Shown here: positions 8,495 to 16,406 of the stretch, piece by piece | Layout of the letters: every line of letters begins with the position of its first letter | How positions within the stretch are numbered: position 1 is the stretch's first letter | Source: Paenibacillus cellulosilyticus | GTDB taxonomy: Bacteria > Bacillota > Bacilli > Paenibacillales > Paenibacillaceae | NCBI RefSeq assembly: GCF_003182255.1 | Contig: NZ_QGTQ01000001.1 | Location: 248,001-312,000, forward strand | DNA: 64,000 nucleotides | Reading direction: 5' to 3' | Translations under genes and position numbers: made by a program | Notes under the pieces: model-generated | The model's database searches: none | What the model saw: only the letters and a program-made list of their open reading frames with translations | Told to the model about the DNA's origin: nothing

Positions 8495-9853
8495 GTGAAA
8501 CCAACATCGACAACATCGGAGAGACCTTACGCGGTCGTTTTTCCCGATGCGTCTTGGGGCAACACCCTCTTCTCCGATCAGCTGTCTCCGATCGCCGCCA
8601 AGCATCCGGTACGCTGGGTAACGAACAATCCGCAGCGGGCGCTTGCTGGCGCACCGTCCAACGTGACCGCTATATCAACCGATGAACTTCATCATATGGA
8701 TTGGAGCCAAGCGACCGCCTTCGTGCTTCATCCATGCTGGGCAGCAACCGTGCTTCCGCTGCGCCCACGGCTGCTCGGCGCTTGGACGTCCGGCTCTGCA
8801 GGGGAGGATCAGCTGGAAGCAAGCTGGCGTGGTCGGTTGGCCGGTGAGGCCTCTTTCGTATTGACGCTGTCGGAGCCTTATTATTTGGATCTTTCCTTCC
8901 GCCGGGACAATGTGTTCGTCCTGGACGGTGCGGATGAGACTTCCGACTGGTTCGCTTCACAGGCTGGATTGTGGGCGGCTGACGGCACCGATCCGCTGCC
9001 GCTGTGCCGACTGCAGCGACAGCGCCGCGAAGCAGCCTATCGTGAGCGGCTATCCGAGACGGGAGGCAGCTCGACATTAATGTTCTACCGCTCCGTCTAT
9101 CTTTATCTGCTTGGCGATGCCGTTGGAGCTGAACGGGAGCTGCTCGGCGCGTTCGAGCAGGCTGTGCTGCAAGGCGATGAGCATGCGCTCGATGGTATAT
9201 ATCGGTTCCGATCGGCCCTGCTCGCCTCACAGGGCAAGCTGGAATCGGCTGTTCAGGCCTATGAAGCGACAGCCATTACAGCTGTAGAACGTGCCAATGC
9301 TGAGGAGCTTCGACGGAGATTGGTACATGGCGAGCGTTCACTGGTCACTGTAATGCTGCTGAGGCTGAATGATGACCATCGAGAGGCAGCAAGCAGGCTT
9401 GAGAGACTGCTAAATGAGCTGATTGTAGATACGGGTGAAAGTATAGTCCCGATGGATGGTGACAAGAGCGCGGATCAGATGCTGAGTGCGGAGAGTAAGT
9501 GGAAAGTAGAAGAGGTGCATGCAGGTGAGCTTGGGCGGTCGAAGCATGAGCAGGCCGCTCAAGCGATGACAGCACGGCGATTGTTGATCGACTCGCTGCT
9601 GCAAGCCGGCTGCGTACGAAGGGCGAGCCAGTGGTTCGAGTCGAATACGATCCAAACCGCAAGGGATCGCACCGACTATGAGCTGCTGCAAGGAACAGCG
9701 CTGCTGCTGAACGGCAGCCGCCGCGAGGCGATTCTATCCTTCCTGCGCGCGACAGAACTGCGGCAGGACGCCATCGGCGCGTTGACCGAGCTCGCGCTGC
9801 TCGACGCTGCCGTGAAGCGGCTCGCCGACGGCGGGACCGCGACACTGAAGTAG
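8495..9853 (+). CDS. Uncharacterised protein, glycosyltransferase-like N-half plus helical repeats
   Basis: I do not recognise this 452-residue protein as a named family. GTG start with SD GGGAGG 8 nt upstream. Residues 1-150 have alternating hydrophobic strands (YAVVFPD, FVLHPCW, FVLTLSE, NVFVLDGA) that resemble the N-terminal Rossmann half of GT-B glycosyltransferases. From about residue 180 on, helix pairs with Ala/Leu spacing and GDAVGAERELLGAFEQA-type segments look like degenerate TPR units. There is no signal peptide or membrane segment. It heads a plus-strand unit with two glycosyltransferases and lies behind a mother-cell-type promoter. A role in glycan assembly on the spore surface is an inference. 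Confidence 0.7.
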   Translation: MKPTSTTSERPYAVVFPDASWGNTLFSDQLSPIAAKHPVRWVTNNPQRALAGAPSNVTAISTDELHHMDWSQATAFVLHPCWAATVLPLRPRLLGAWTSGSAGEDQLEASWRGRLAGEASFVLTLSEPYYLDLSFRRDNVFVLDGADETSDWFASQAGLWAADGTDPLPLCRLQRQRREAAYRERLSETGGSSTLMFYRSVYLYLLGDAVGAERELLGAFEQAVLQGDEHALDGIYRFRSALLASQGKLESAVQAYEATAITAVERANAEELRRRLVHGERSLVTVMLLRLNDDHREAASRLERLLNELIVDTGESIVPMDGDKSADQMLSAESKWKVEEVHAGELGRSKHEQAAQAMTARRLLIDSLLQAGCVRRASQWFESNTIQTARDRTDYELLQGTALLLNGSRREAILSFLRATELRQDAIGALTELALLDAAVKRLADGGTATLK

Positions 9854-9915
9854 CTGCGGGATACGCGCGGTGTGACGCGGGTCGTGGGGCAGTGAGGTGC
9901 GATCTGCCGCCCGCA

Positions 9916-10603
9916 AGGTGCATTTCTGCACCTTGCGGACGGCGTTCCGACCTCGGCGGCTCGTTTAGGTGCATTTCTGCACCTTGCGGACGGCGCTCCG
10001 GCCTCGGCGGCTCGTTTAGGTGCATTTCTGCACCTTGCGGACGGCGCTCCGGCCTCGGCGGCTCGTTTAGGTGCATTTCTGCACCTTACGGGCGGCGCTC
10101 CGGCCTCGGCGGCTCGTTTAGGTGCATTTTTGCACCTTGCGGGCGGCGATCCGGCTTCGGCGGCTCGTTTAGGTGCATTTCTGCACCTTGCGGGCGGCGC
10201 TCCGGCCTCGGCGGCTCGTTTAGGTGCATTTCTGCACCTTGCGGACGGCGCTCCGGCCTTGGCGGCTCGTTTAGGTGCATTTCTGCACCTTGCGGACGGC
10301 GCTCCAGCCTCGGCGGCTCGCTTAGGTGCATTTCTGCACCTTGCGGACGGCGCTCCGGCCTCGGCGGCTCGTTTAGGTGCATTTCTGCACCTTGCGGACG
10401 GCGCTCCGGCCCCGACGGGGCTTTTAGGTGCATTTTTGCACCTTGCGGACGGCGCTCCGGCCTCGGCGGCTCGTTTAGGTGCATTTCTGCACCTTGCGGG
10501 CGGCGTTCCGGCCTCGGCGGCTCGTTTAGGTGCATTTCTGCACCTTGTGGGCGGCGATCCGGCCCCGGCGGCCCTTTTAGGTGCATTTCTGCACCTTGCG
10601 GGC
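9916..10603. repeat. 51-bp tandem hairpin array, 14 copies
   Basis: The motif AGGTGCA-TTTC-TGCACCT begins at 9916, 9967, 10018, 10069, 10120, 10171, 10222, 10273, 10324, 10375, 10426, 10477, 10528 and 10579: always exactly 51 bp apart. The remaining 33 bp of each unit is GC-rich (GCGGACGGCGCTCCGG, then CTCGGCGGCTCGTTT) and varies at several positions. The 7-bp stem is identical in all fourteen copies, and the only changes inside the hairpin are in the loop (TTTT at 10120 and 10426). The array fills nearly all of the 844-bp space between two same-strand genes, so it is probably transcribed as a string of hairpins. Because 51 is divisible by 3, several frames stay open, but none looks like a gene. 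Confidence 0.95.
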
Positions 10604-10697
10604 TTGGCTTTACCTCGTCACCCTCGCCGACCGCAACTGCCCCGGCGCCGTTTGTTCTCATCAACGAGCTACTACTAACCATTTGGGAGGGTTCAGC

Positions 10698-11423
10698 ATG
10701 CAAAGCCTGCGCAAAGCTTCCGGCAACAAGCTGACCGCCATGATGCAGGTGCGCAATGAGTGCGGACGCTATCTGGAGGCGTCGCTGGCGCAGCTGTCAG
10801 ACGTGGTCGATGAAATCGTCATCGTAGATGATGCCAGTACGGACGGAACGCCAGAGCTGTGCCGCTCCTTCCCGAAGGTCGTCCGCCTCGTCGAGCTTCG
10901 GCGGCCGCTGTTCGGCGAAGAGTGGAAGCTGCGCTCCCTGCTGTGGGAGACAGCCGTCTCGACCGAGCCCGATTGGCTGCTGGCCATCGATGCCGATGAG
11001 TTTCTCGAACGACGTACCATTCGGCGCATCCGCGAGCTGATCGATCAAGATCAATACGATTGGGCTGCGCTGCGGATGTATGATTTTTGGGGATCGCTGA
11101 CGCATTATCGGGATGATCTGTGGTGGAACCTGCATCGCCGCCACACGATGATGCTTGTCCGCTATTTGCCTGGCTTTCACTATGCTTATCCACGCTGGGA
11201 CCACCACGTCCCTAGGCTCCCAATCACCTGCGCCGCCCTGCCTGGACTGCGTTCCGAGCTTCGTGCGAAGCACTTCGGTTGGGCTGGAGACGAGGAGAAT
11301 CAGCGGGCCAAATACAATCGTTACAAGCAGCTGGACCCTGACGGACGCTGGGGAAACATCGATCAATACGAGTCGATTCTCGATCCGGCACCAAATTTGA
11401 TTCGCTGGGTGGAGGAGGAGTGA
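10698..11423 (+). CDS. Glycosyltransferase family 2 protein
   Basis: This 241-residue GT-A fold enzyme has LTAMMQVRNECGRYLEASL at the N-terminus, the nucleotide-sugar motif IVDDASTDGTPEL near residue 38 and the metal-binding DADEF near 92. ATG 10698 follows GGGAGG by 7 nt; the frame is open further upstream only because it runs through the 51-bp repeats. The next gene starts 4 bp after its stop. Family role: transfer of a sugar from a nucleotide donor to a growing glycan or protein. The acceptor is unknown, and context suggests a surface glycoprotein. Confidence 0.9.
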   Translation: MQSLRKASGNKLTAMMQVRNECGRYLEASLAQLSDVVDEIVIVDDASTDGTPELCRSFPKVVRLVELRRPLFGEEWKLRSLLWETAVSTEPDWLLAIDADEFLERRTIRRIRELIDQDQYDWAALRMYDFWGSLTHYRDDLWWNLHRRHTMMLVRYLPGFHYAYPRWDHHVPRLPITCAALPGLRSELRAKHFGWAGDEENQRAKYNRYKQLDPDGRWGNIDQYESILDPAPNLIRWVEEE

Positions 11424-11427
11424 GCGG

Positions 11428-12567
11428 ATGCAGACGGTTAGTATTTTGACCCACAGTTATGTAGATGGCTATAATCGGCAGTTCAAGCGGCTGTTCGGGG
11501 GCGGACTAGAGCGGTACATTCGCGAGCTGTGCGGCGTTATCCATGCGATGGGACTGCGGCCGGTTGTACATCAGCTGTCGTACTTCGAGCCTTTTCGCAC
11601 CTCGTTCGAGGGAACGGAAGTCATCGGCTACACCTACGAGCTTGGCAAGGTCGCTGCGGCATTCGAGAGGATGGCAGAGGAGGCGGATGGTCTCCTGATC
11701 TACGCAAGCTGCTTGTGGCATCCGATCTCTTTCAAGCCAGGCAGCATCGGCATTTGTCACGGGATCAACTGGGATCACGGGTCGGTCCTAACGTCCACGA
11801 AGGACGGGATCACGTCTGCCTTTCGGCAGGCGGTACAGCAGCTCGATCGAATCGTATCGGTCGATTCGCATTTTCAGACGTATGCAAGGGCGATGTGTGA
11901 GTTCGATGATATGGACAAAATCATTCTGCTCCCCAACAGCGTCGATACCGCCAGCTACACACCGAGTAAGAACAACCAGACGAATCAGCCTCGCAAGCGC
12001 GGCTATCGGGTGCTTGTCCCTCGCCGGCTGAGCTACGAGCGAGGAGTCATTACCATGATGCTCGCAGCTGAGCAGCTGCTGCAGTCGCGCAGCGATCTCG
12101 TGATCGAATTCGCTGGCGAACTCGTCGATGGGACGAACATTGCGGATGCGTTCCGCTTGTGGCATGACGCTCACCCTGCGAAGAAACGCATCGAGCAACG
12201 AGCGTATTCCATGGACGAAATGCGCCAGGCCTATGCGGGAGCGGACATCGCGGTTATCCCGACGATTTTCTCGGAGGGGACCTCGCTTTCTTGCCTTGAG
12301 GCGATGAGCTGCGGCGTGCCCGTCGTGGCGACGAATGTCGGCGGCTTGAACGACCTTGTCATTGACGGGCTGAACGGACGGCGGGTACCGCCGAACTCGG
12401 CCGCGATTGCGGATGCGGTTAACGGCTTGCTCGACGACAAGCCGCTCCGCCGCAAATTCAGCAAGCTAGGCCGCGAAACGGCGCTGGCATTCGACAGCAG
12501 CCGCTGGCGTGACAGCTGGACGGCCGTCATCGCGAAGCAGCTTGAGGCACGTCCAGCGGCACCATGA
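11428..12567 (+). CDS. Glycosyltransferase family 4 protein
   Basis: This 379-residue retaining GT-B glycosyltransferase carries the N-terminal glycine-rich acceptor loop GGGLERYIRELC near residue 27. The C-terminal E-x7-E motif EGTSLSCLEAMSCGVPVVATNVGG near 281-304 binds the nucleotide sugar. It starts 4 bp after the GT2 gene, and its own start lies behind GGAGGAGTGAG. The two are co-translated and probably act on the same glycan. It ends 9 bp from the convergent GT2-TPR gene. Confidence 0.92.
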   Translation: MQTVSILTHSYVDGYNRQFKRLFGGGLERYIRELCGVIHAMGLRPVVHQLSYFEPFRTSFEGTEVIGYTYELGKVAAAFERMAEEADGLLIYASCLWHPISFKPGSIGICHGINWDHGSVLTSTKDGITSAFRQAVQQLDRIVSVDSHFQTYARAMCEFDDMDKIILLPNSVDTASYTPSKNNQTNQPRKRGYRVLVPRRLSYERGVITMMLAAEQLLQSRSDLVIEFAGELVDGTNIADAFRLWHDAHPAKKRIEQRAYSMDEMRQAYAGADIAVIPTIFSEGTSLSCLEAMSCGVPVVATNVGGLNDLVIDGLNGRRVPPNSAAIADAVNGLLDDKPLRRKFSKLGRETALAFDSSRWRDSWTAVIAKQLEARPAAP

Positions 12568-12575
12568 TGCAGGCA

Positions 12576-12600
12576 CTCACGGCGGGTAGAGCGCCGTGAG
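12576..12600. terminator. Hairpin at convergent gene ends
   Basis: CTCACGGCG pairs with CGCCGTGAG over a 7-nt loop, at the junction of two convergent glycosyltransferase genes and partly inside the minus-strand gene. No T-run follows, so efficient termination is uncertain. Confidence 0.45.
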
Positions 12601-14589
12601 GCCGATCAGGCGCAGCTCATTCCAGCTGCGCAGTGCTTGCGGCAGCAAGCTGCCGTGTTCGCTGCCCGCGAGCGTTTCACTCGCTCGCGCAGCGAAGGCA
12701 GCGGCAAGGGCGGATGCCGCTGCTCGCCCTTGCGCCGGTTGCGCCGCCGCAGAACGGGCGGCGGCGAAGCAGTCGCACGCCTCCCGCCAGCGGCCAACCG
12801 CAGCAGCTAGCAGCCCTGCGGCCAGCTCTGCCTCGAACGGCGGCCCACCAATTCTAGGCGGCGCTCCAGGCCATACATAGCCAGCCCTTCCGCCTAACCC
12901 TGTAGGCGAGCCATCCCCTTCTGCATCACCACCGCCCCTACTCCACCCCACACTGTGAAGTAACACCCCAAACTGCAGCATTGACGGCAAAGACTGCTCT
13001 TCTGCTCCCACACTAGCGGCCCGTTCCACCCGCTCCAGCCATCCAGCCCAGTCGCCCGCAAGCAGCTGCGCCTCGCCAGACACCGCCAATGTTCCACCTT
13101 GGCCATCAGACGCACAGCAACGAAGGACAACTCCCAGCTTCGCCCACTCTCCGCCTAATAAACGTTGCTGCTCCACGGCCAGCCAGCATCGCTCAGCCTC
13201 CACCAGATCACCCTGCTGTAGTCGCAGCCAGCCAAGCAATTGCACTCCCGGCCCGCCAGCACCTTCAACTAGTCGCTCAATGTACGGACCGCACCGATCA
13301 GGCTCATGCAACTGAAGCAGCAACTGGGCCACTCGAAGCCGCACCCGCTCCAACTCACGCTGCCCTCCGCCAGGTGCCGCCTCCTCCCGTCGCACACGCA
13401 CGTTCAAATGCAGCAAACACTCTACCGCAGCCTGCCACAGCTCCTTCATGCCATATGCGGCTTCGCCTTCAACTGCCTGATAAAGCGCCAGCAGCCGAAT
13501 CCACGCACGCTCCAGCCCCGGACGCTGCCGAAGCGCAGCTGCATAATAAGCCGCGGCCTCCTGCCACTCGTATAATTGCTCGCATGCTGCGCCAGCCGCA
13601 TAGAGCGTCCGATAGCCGCCTGCACCTTCCACCGACGAATAATAAGGCGCCGCCTCTCCCACTGCCGACGCCTGTTGCAGCACCTGCAAGGCTGATCTCG
13701 CATCATCACGTGCTATATGGACCGCAGCTAACGCCTCATAGAGATCGGGAAAATCGCCATACAACTGCAGCCCCGCCTCCGCCACGGATGCCGCCTCGTC
13801 CAACCGCCCTGCCATTCGGCAAGCATGCGACAGCTTCAAATAAACATCCGACGCAAAGCCGCAAGCATCATCCAGCTGCCCCACCAGCGGGTGCAGCCAT
13901 TCGGCCGCCTCCAGCCAGCGGCCCGCACTAAGCAGCTCCGTTCCTACGGCGTAACGAAGCAGCGGATCATTAGGCCGCTGAGCCAAAGCTTTAGATAACA
14001 ATCGCAGGTTGCGTTCTACCTTGCGCCGCTCTTCCATCACATCAGCGCGATAGCCCTCATGCCGTATCGTCAGCGGTGCGATTGCAAGCGGCCCTCCTTG
14101 CAGTGCAGCAGCAGCGGTTGCGCATTCCTCATGTATGATACCTGCGAACCGAATCCGCTCATCGTTGCGGAACAGCCGGCAGACCGCATCCGTCACAGCG
14201 GACTCTTCCTGCTCAGCATCCGTGCGCGCAAGGCGACTAATGAGCCGAATATAGTAGCCCCATTGATCGTCCGCCAGGAGAAGCCTTTCCCATACTTGCA
14301 TTGCAGCAGGCTCCAATCGCTCATCCGCATCGAGTACGAGAATCCACGGCTGCGATGCAAACGACAGCGCATAATTGCGTGCAGCGGCAAAATCGTCCGT
14401 CCACTCCCACCGCACAATCTGCGCGCCAAGCGACTGTGCAATCTCGACCGTCCGATCCTTCGAGCCCGTATCGCATACGATCATTTCCGCCACATATGGC
14501 CGCGCAGACATCAAGCAGGCTTCGATAAAAGCTGCCTCGTTCCGCACGATCATACAAAGCGACACACCAGGGAGCTCTGCCCTTCGCAT
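12577..14589 (-). CDS. GT2 glycosyltransferase-TPR fusion (third of three)
   Basis: This 670-residue protein has a GT2 catalytic domain at about residues 1-230: VSLCMIVRNEAAFIE, CDTGSKDRTVEIA, and LDADERL for metal binding. About 400 residues of paired helices of TPR type follow, for example GRLDEAASVAEAGLQLYGDFPDLYEALAAVHIARDD in the middle. The last third is Gly/Ala-rich and more degenerate. SD AGGGGA precedes the ATG, and the gene starts 2 bp after the second fusion. The three fusions are clearly paralogous in their GT domains and diverge in their TPR tails, suggesting related donors and different acceptors or partners. Cytoplasmic: no signal or membrane segment. Confidence 0.9.
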   Translation of the reverse strand: MRRAELPGVSLCMIVRNEAAFIEACLMSARPYVAEMIVCDTGSKDRTVEIAQSLGAQIVRWEWTDDFAAARNYALSFASQPWILVLDADERLEPAAMQVWERLLLADDQWGYYIRLISRLARTDAEQEESAVTDAVCRLFRNDERIRFAGIIHEECATAAAALQGGPLAIAPLTIRHEGYRADVMEERRKVERNLRLLSKALAQRPNDPLLRYAVGTELLSAGRWLEAAEWLHPLVGQLDDACGFASDVYLKLSHACRMAGRLDEAASVAEAGLQLYGDFPDLYEALAAVHIARDDARSALQVLQQASAVGEAAPYYSSVEGAGGYRTLYAAGAACEQLYEWQEAAAYYAAALRQRPGLERAWIRLLALYQAVEGEAAYGMKELWQAAVECLLHLNVRVRREEAAPGGGQRELERVRLRVAQLLLQLHEPDRCGPYIERLVEGAGGPGVQLLGWLRLQQGDLVEAERCWLAVEQQRLLGGEWAKLGVVLRCCASDGQGGTLAVSGEAQLLAGDWAGWLERVERAASVGAEEQSLPSMLQFGVLLHSVGWSRGGGDAEGDGSPTGLGGRAGYVWPGAPPRIGGPPFEAELAAGLLAAAVGRWREACDCFAAARSAAAQPAQGRAAASALAAAFAARASETLAGSEHGSLLPQALRSWNELRLIGLTALYPP

Positions 14590-14591
14590 GC

Positions 14592-16406
14592 TTAGTCCCC
14601 TCGCTCGCAGCCAGCGAGCAGCAGCCGAGCAGAACGCAGCACTTGCTTAGAGGCCGATGAAGCCGAGCGAACCGTCAGCAGCCTCTCCACTTCCCGCATA
14701 TGCTGGTCCGCATGGGTCATCAGCGCCGCTGTACCATACTGAGCGGTGGCATCACAGCCATCTGCTACACTTGTTAAGGCATTCCGCAGTACCTGCTCCA
14801 GCATACCTGTGTCGCGCTTACTTACAATTCCCGCCATAACAGGGGCGAGACCAAAGCCCGCAGCATCATCCACGGCCACCGCCCCACTCGTATACGATGC
14901 TGCACCCTCCGCAACTACCGAACGTTTCTCAACCACCCCGAGCCATTGCAGCAACGACACTAACCGCTCGTACGCTGCAGCGGCAGAGTAAGCTCCCGCT
15001 TCCTCGGCCGACGATATGGCCGCCCCCGCAGCAGCAAGCATCCGTTCCGCCCTTCGCCGCGCATCTGCAAAACACCCTTCCGCTGCAGCGTGCGAAGCTT
15101 CCGCGAGCGCAAGCCATGCTGTGGACGCCGCTCCCCATGCAGGCTCGATCGCTCTACGCCGAAGCCAGGCGACAGCCTCCGCCGTACAGCCGCTGTCGAG
15201 CAGCACCGATGCGATTTTGACACCAGCCTCTTCTGTCGACACGGTGAATCTTCGTTCAAGCAGTACGGGCAGTTCACTGCCGCGATCGACGACCCGAAAC
15301 ATCCGGCACAACCGATGCAGCGGCGGCATCAAACTCGGCTTCATGCGAAGCGTCTCGCTATACCAGTGGGCTGCCGCATCGTAGCTGCCAGCTGTTTCGT
15401 ACAAAATGCCCAGCAAATATGCCGTACGATGCGTGCCCATCCCATCTTCTGTATGGTAAATCCCTTTCGGCTGACCAAGCCGCAGCGCATAACATGCCGC
15501 CATAATCGCACTGCGCCGGCGCCCTATACGAGACAGCGATTCCGCAAGCGTATGCCACAAATCGGCATAATCGCTATAGAGCCGTACCCCTTCCTCTGCG
15601 GCTTCAGCCGCTTCCTTCCATCTGCCGAGCGTCTGCAAGCTCCGCGCCTCATATTTGAACACGAGATGTGCATAGCTGAGCTGCGTGAACGAAGGTGTCC
15701 TCCTCGCTTCGCGGAATGATTCGAGCGCATCCTGCGGCCTGCCCGCACGAAGAAACTCTACGCCTAAGTTGTATCGGTGGAACGGATCGTCCGGCTCCTC
15801 TTCAACTGCCTGCAGCAGCAGCAGCATGTTGCGCCGGATTTTGTCCCTCTCTGCAACGACGGATGGCTGATAGCCATAGTGCCGGATAACCGTCTCCCCA
15901 AGTGCAAGCCGTGCATTCGGATTGGCACGAAGAATGGACACTGCGATTTGCTCGTGAATACGTCCTTCGAAGCGGTGAAGCGGCGCATTCCGAAAAAGCC
16001 GGAGCACCGGGTTGATCGTCACGCCGTCCTCTTCGTCATTGCCAAGCAGATTCCAGACCGGCAGCAGCCACCCAGCCGCCTCTTCTCCATGGAGCGCAAG
16101 CTTCCGCAGGCTCGCCGACGCTCCCTCCGACAGCTCTTCATCCGCATCGAGGATCAGAATCCACTCTCCCTGTGCGGCATCAAGCCCTGCATTGCGAGCC
16201 GCGGCAAAATCCCCCGTCCACGCCCGTTCGATGACCTTCGCACCAAATCGGCGTGCAACGTCGGCACTTCCATCGATAGAGCTCGAATCGACGACGACAA
16301 TCGCCTCATCGACGACCCCCTGCGCACTGCGCAAACAACGTGCAAGCCCCTGCTCATCATCCTTCACGATCATGCATAAGGAAATCAGCTTCCGCCGCGC
16401 CGCCAT
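14592..16406 (-). CDS. GT2 glycosyltransferase-TPR fusion (second of three)
   Basis: This 604-residue protein has GT2 motifs ISLCMIVKDDEQGLARCL, VVDSSSIDGSADVA (Ser where sister enzymes have DTGS) and LDADEEL, followed by TPR-like helices from about residue 200. Two starts are possible. ATG 16433 has no SD, while AAAGGAGG lies 10 nt before ATG 16406, so 16406 is used. The start then overlaps the end of the upstream fusion by 50 bp, as expected for translational coupling. Confidence 0.88.
   Translation of the reverse strand: MAARRKLISLCMIVKDDEQGLARCLRSAQGVVDEAIVVVDSSSIDGSADVARRFGAKVIERAWTGDFAAARNAGLDAAQGEWILILDADEELSEGASASLRKLALHGEEAAGWLLPVWNLLGNDEEDGVTINPVLRLFRNAPLHRFEGRIHEQIAVSILRANPNARLALGETVIRHYGYQPSVVAERDKIRRNMLLLLQAVEEEPDDPFHRYNLGVEFLRAGRPQDALESFREARRTPSFTQLSYAHLVFKYEARSLQTLGRWKEAAEAAEEGVRLYSDYADLWHTLAESLSRIGRRRSAIMAACYALRLGQPKGIYHTEDGMGTHRTAYLLGILYETAGSYDAAAHWYSETLRMKPSLMPPLHRLCRMFRVVDRGSELPVLLERRFTVSTEEAGVKIASVLLDSGCTAEAVAWLRRRAIEPAWGAASTAWLALAEASHAAAEGCFADARRRAERMLAAAGAAISSAEEAGAYSAAAAYERLVSLLQWLGVVEKRSVVAEGAASYTSGAVAVDDAAGFGLAPVMAGIVSKRDTGMLEQVLRNALTSVADGCDATAQYGTAALMTHADQHMREVERLLTVRSASSASKQVLRSARLLLAGCERGD

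Noticed and set aside
9916-10603. CRISPR array.
   Set aside because: There are no unique spacers: the whole 51-bp unit is repeated, and no cas genes are present.
9892-10734. Long open frames through the 51-bp array on both strands (17-residue repeat proteins).
   Set aside because: The period is divisible by 3 and units lack stop codons in several frames, so open frames arise by themselves. Starts have poor SDs, the amino-acid make-up is odd (Cys/Arg/Gly or Pro/Arg/Glu), and the frames run into neighbouring genes.
13089-16379. Several plus-strand frames rich in Pro, Ala, His and Arg.
   Set aside because: Shadows of the GC-rich GT2-TPR genes, without SDs or recognisable domains.
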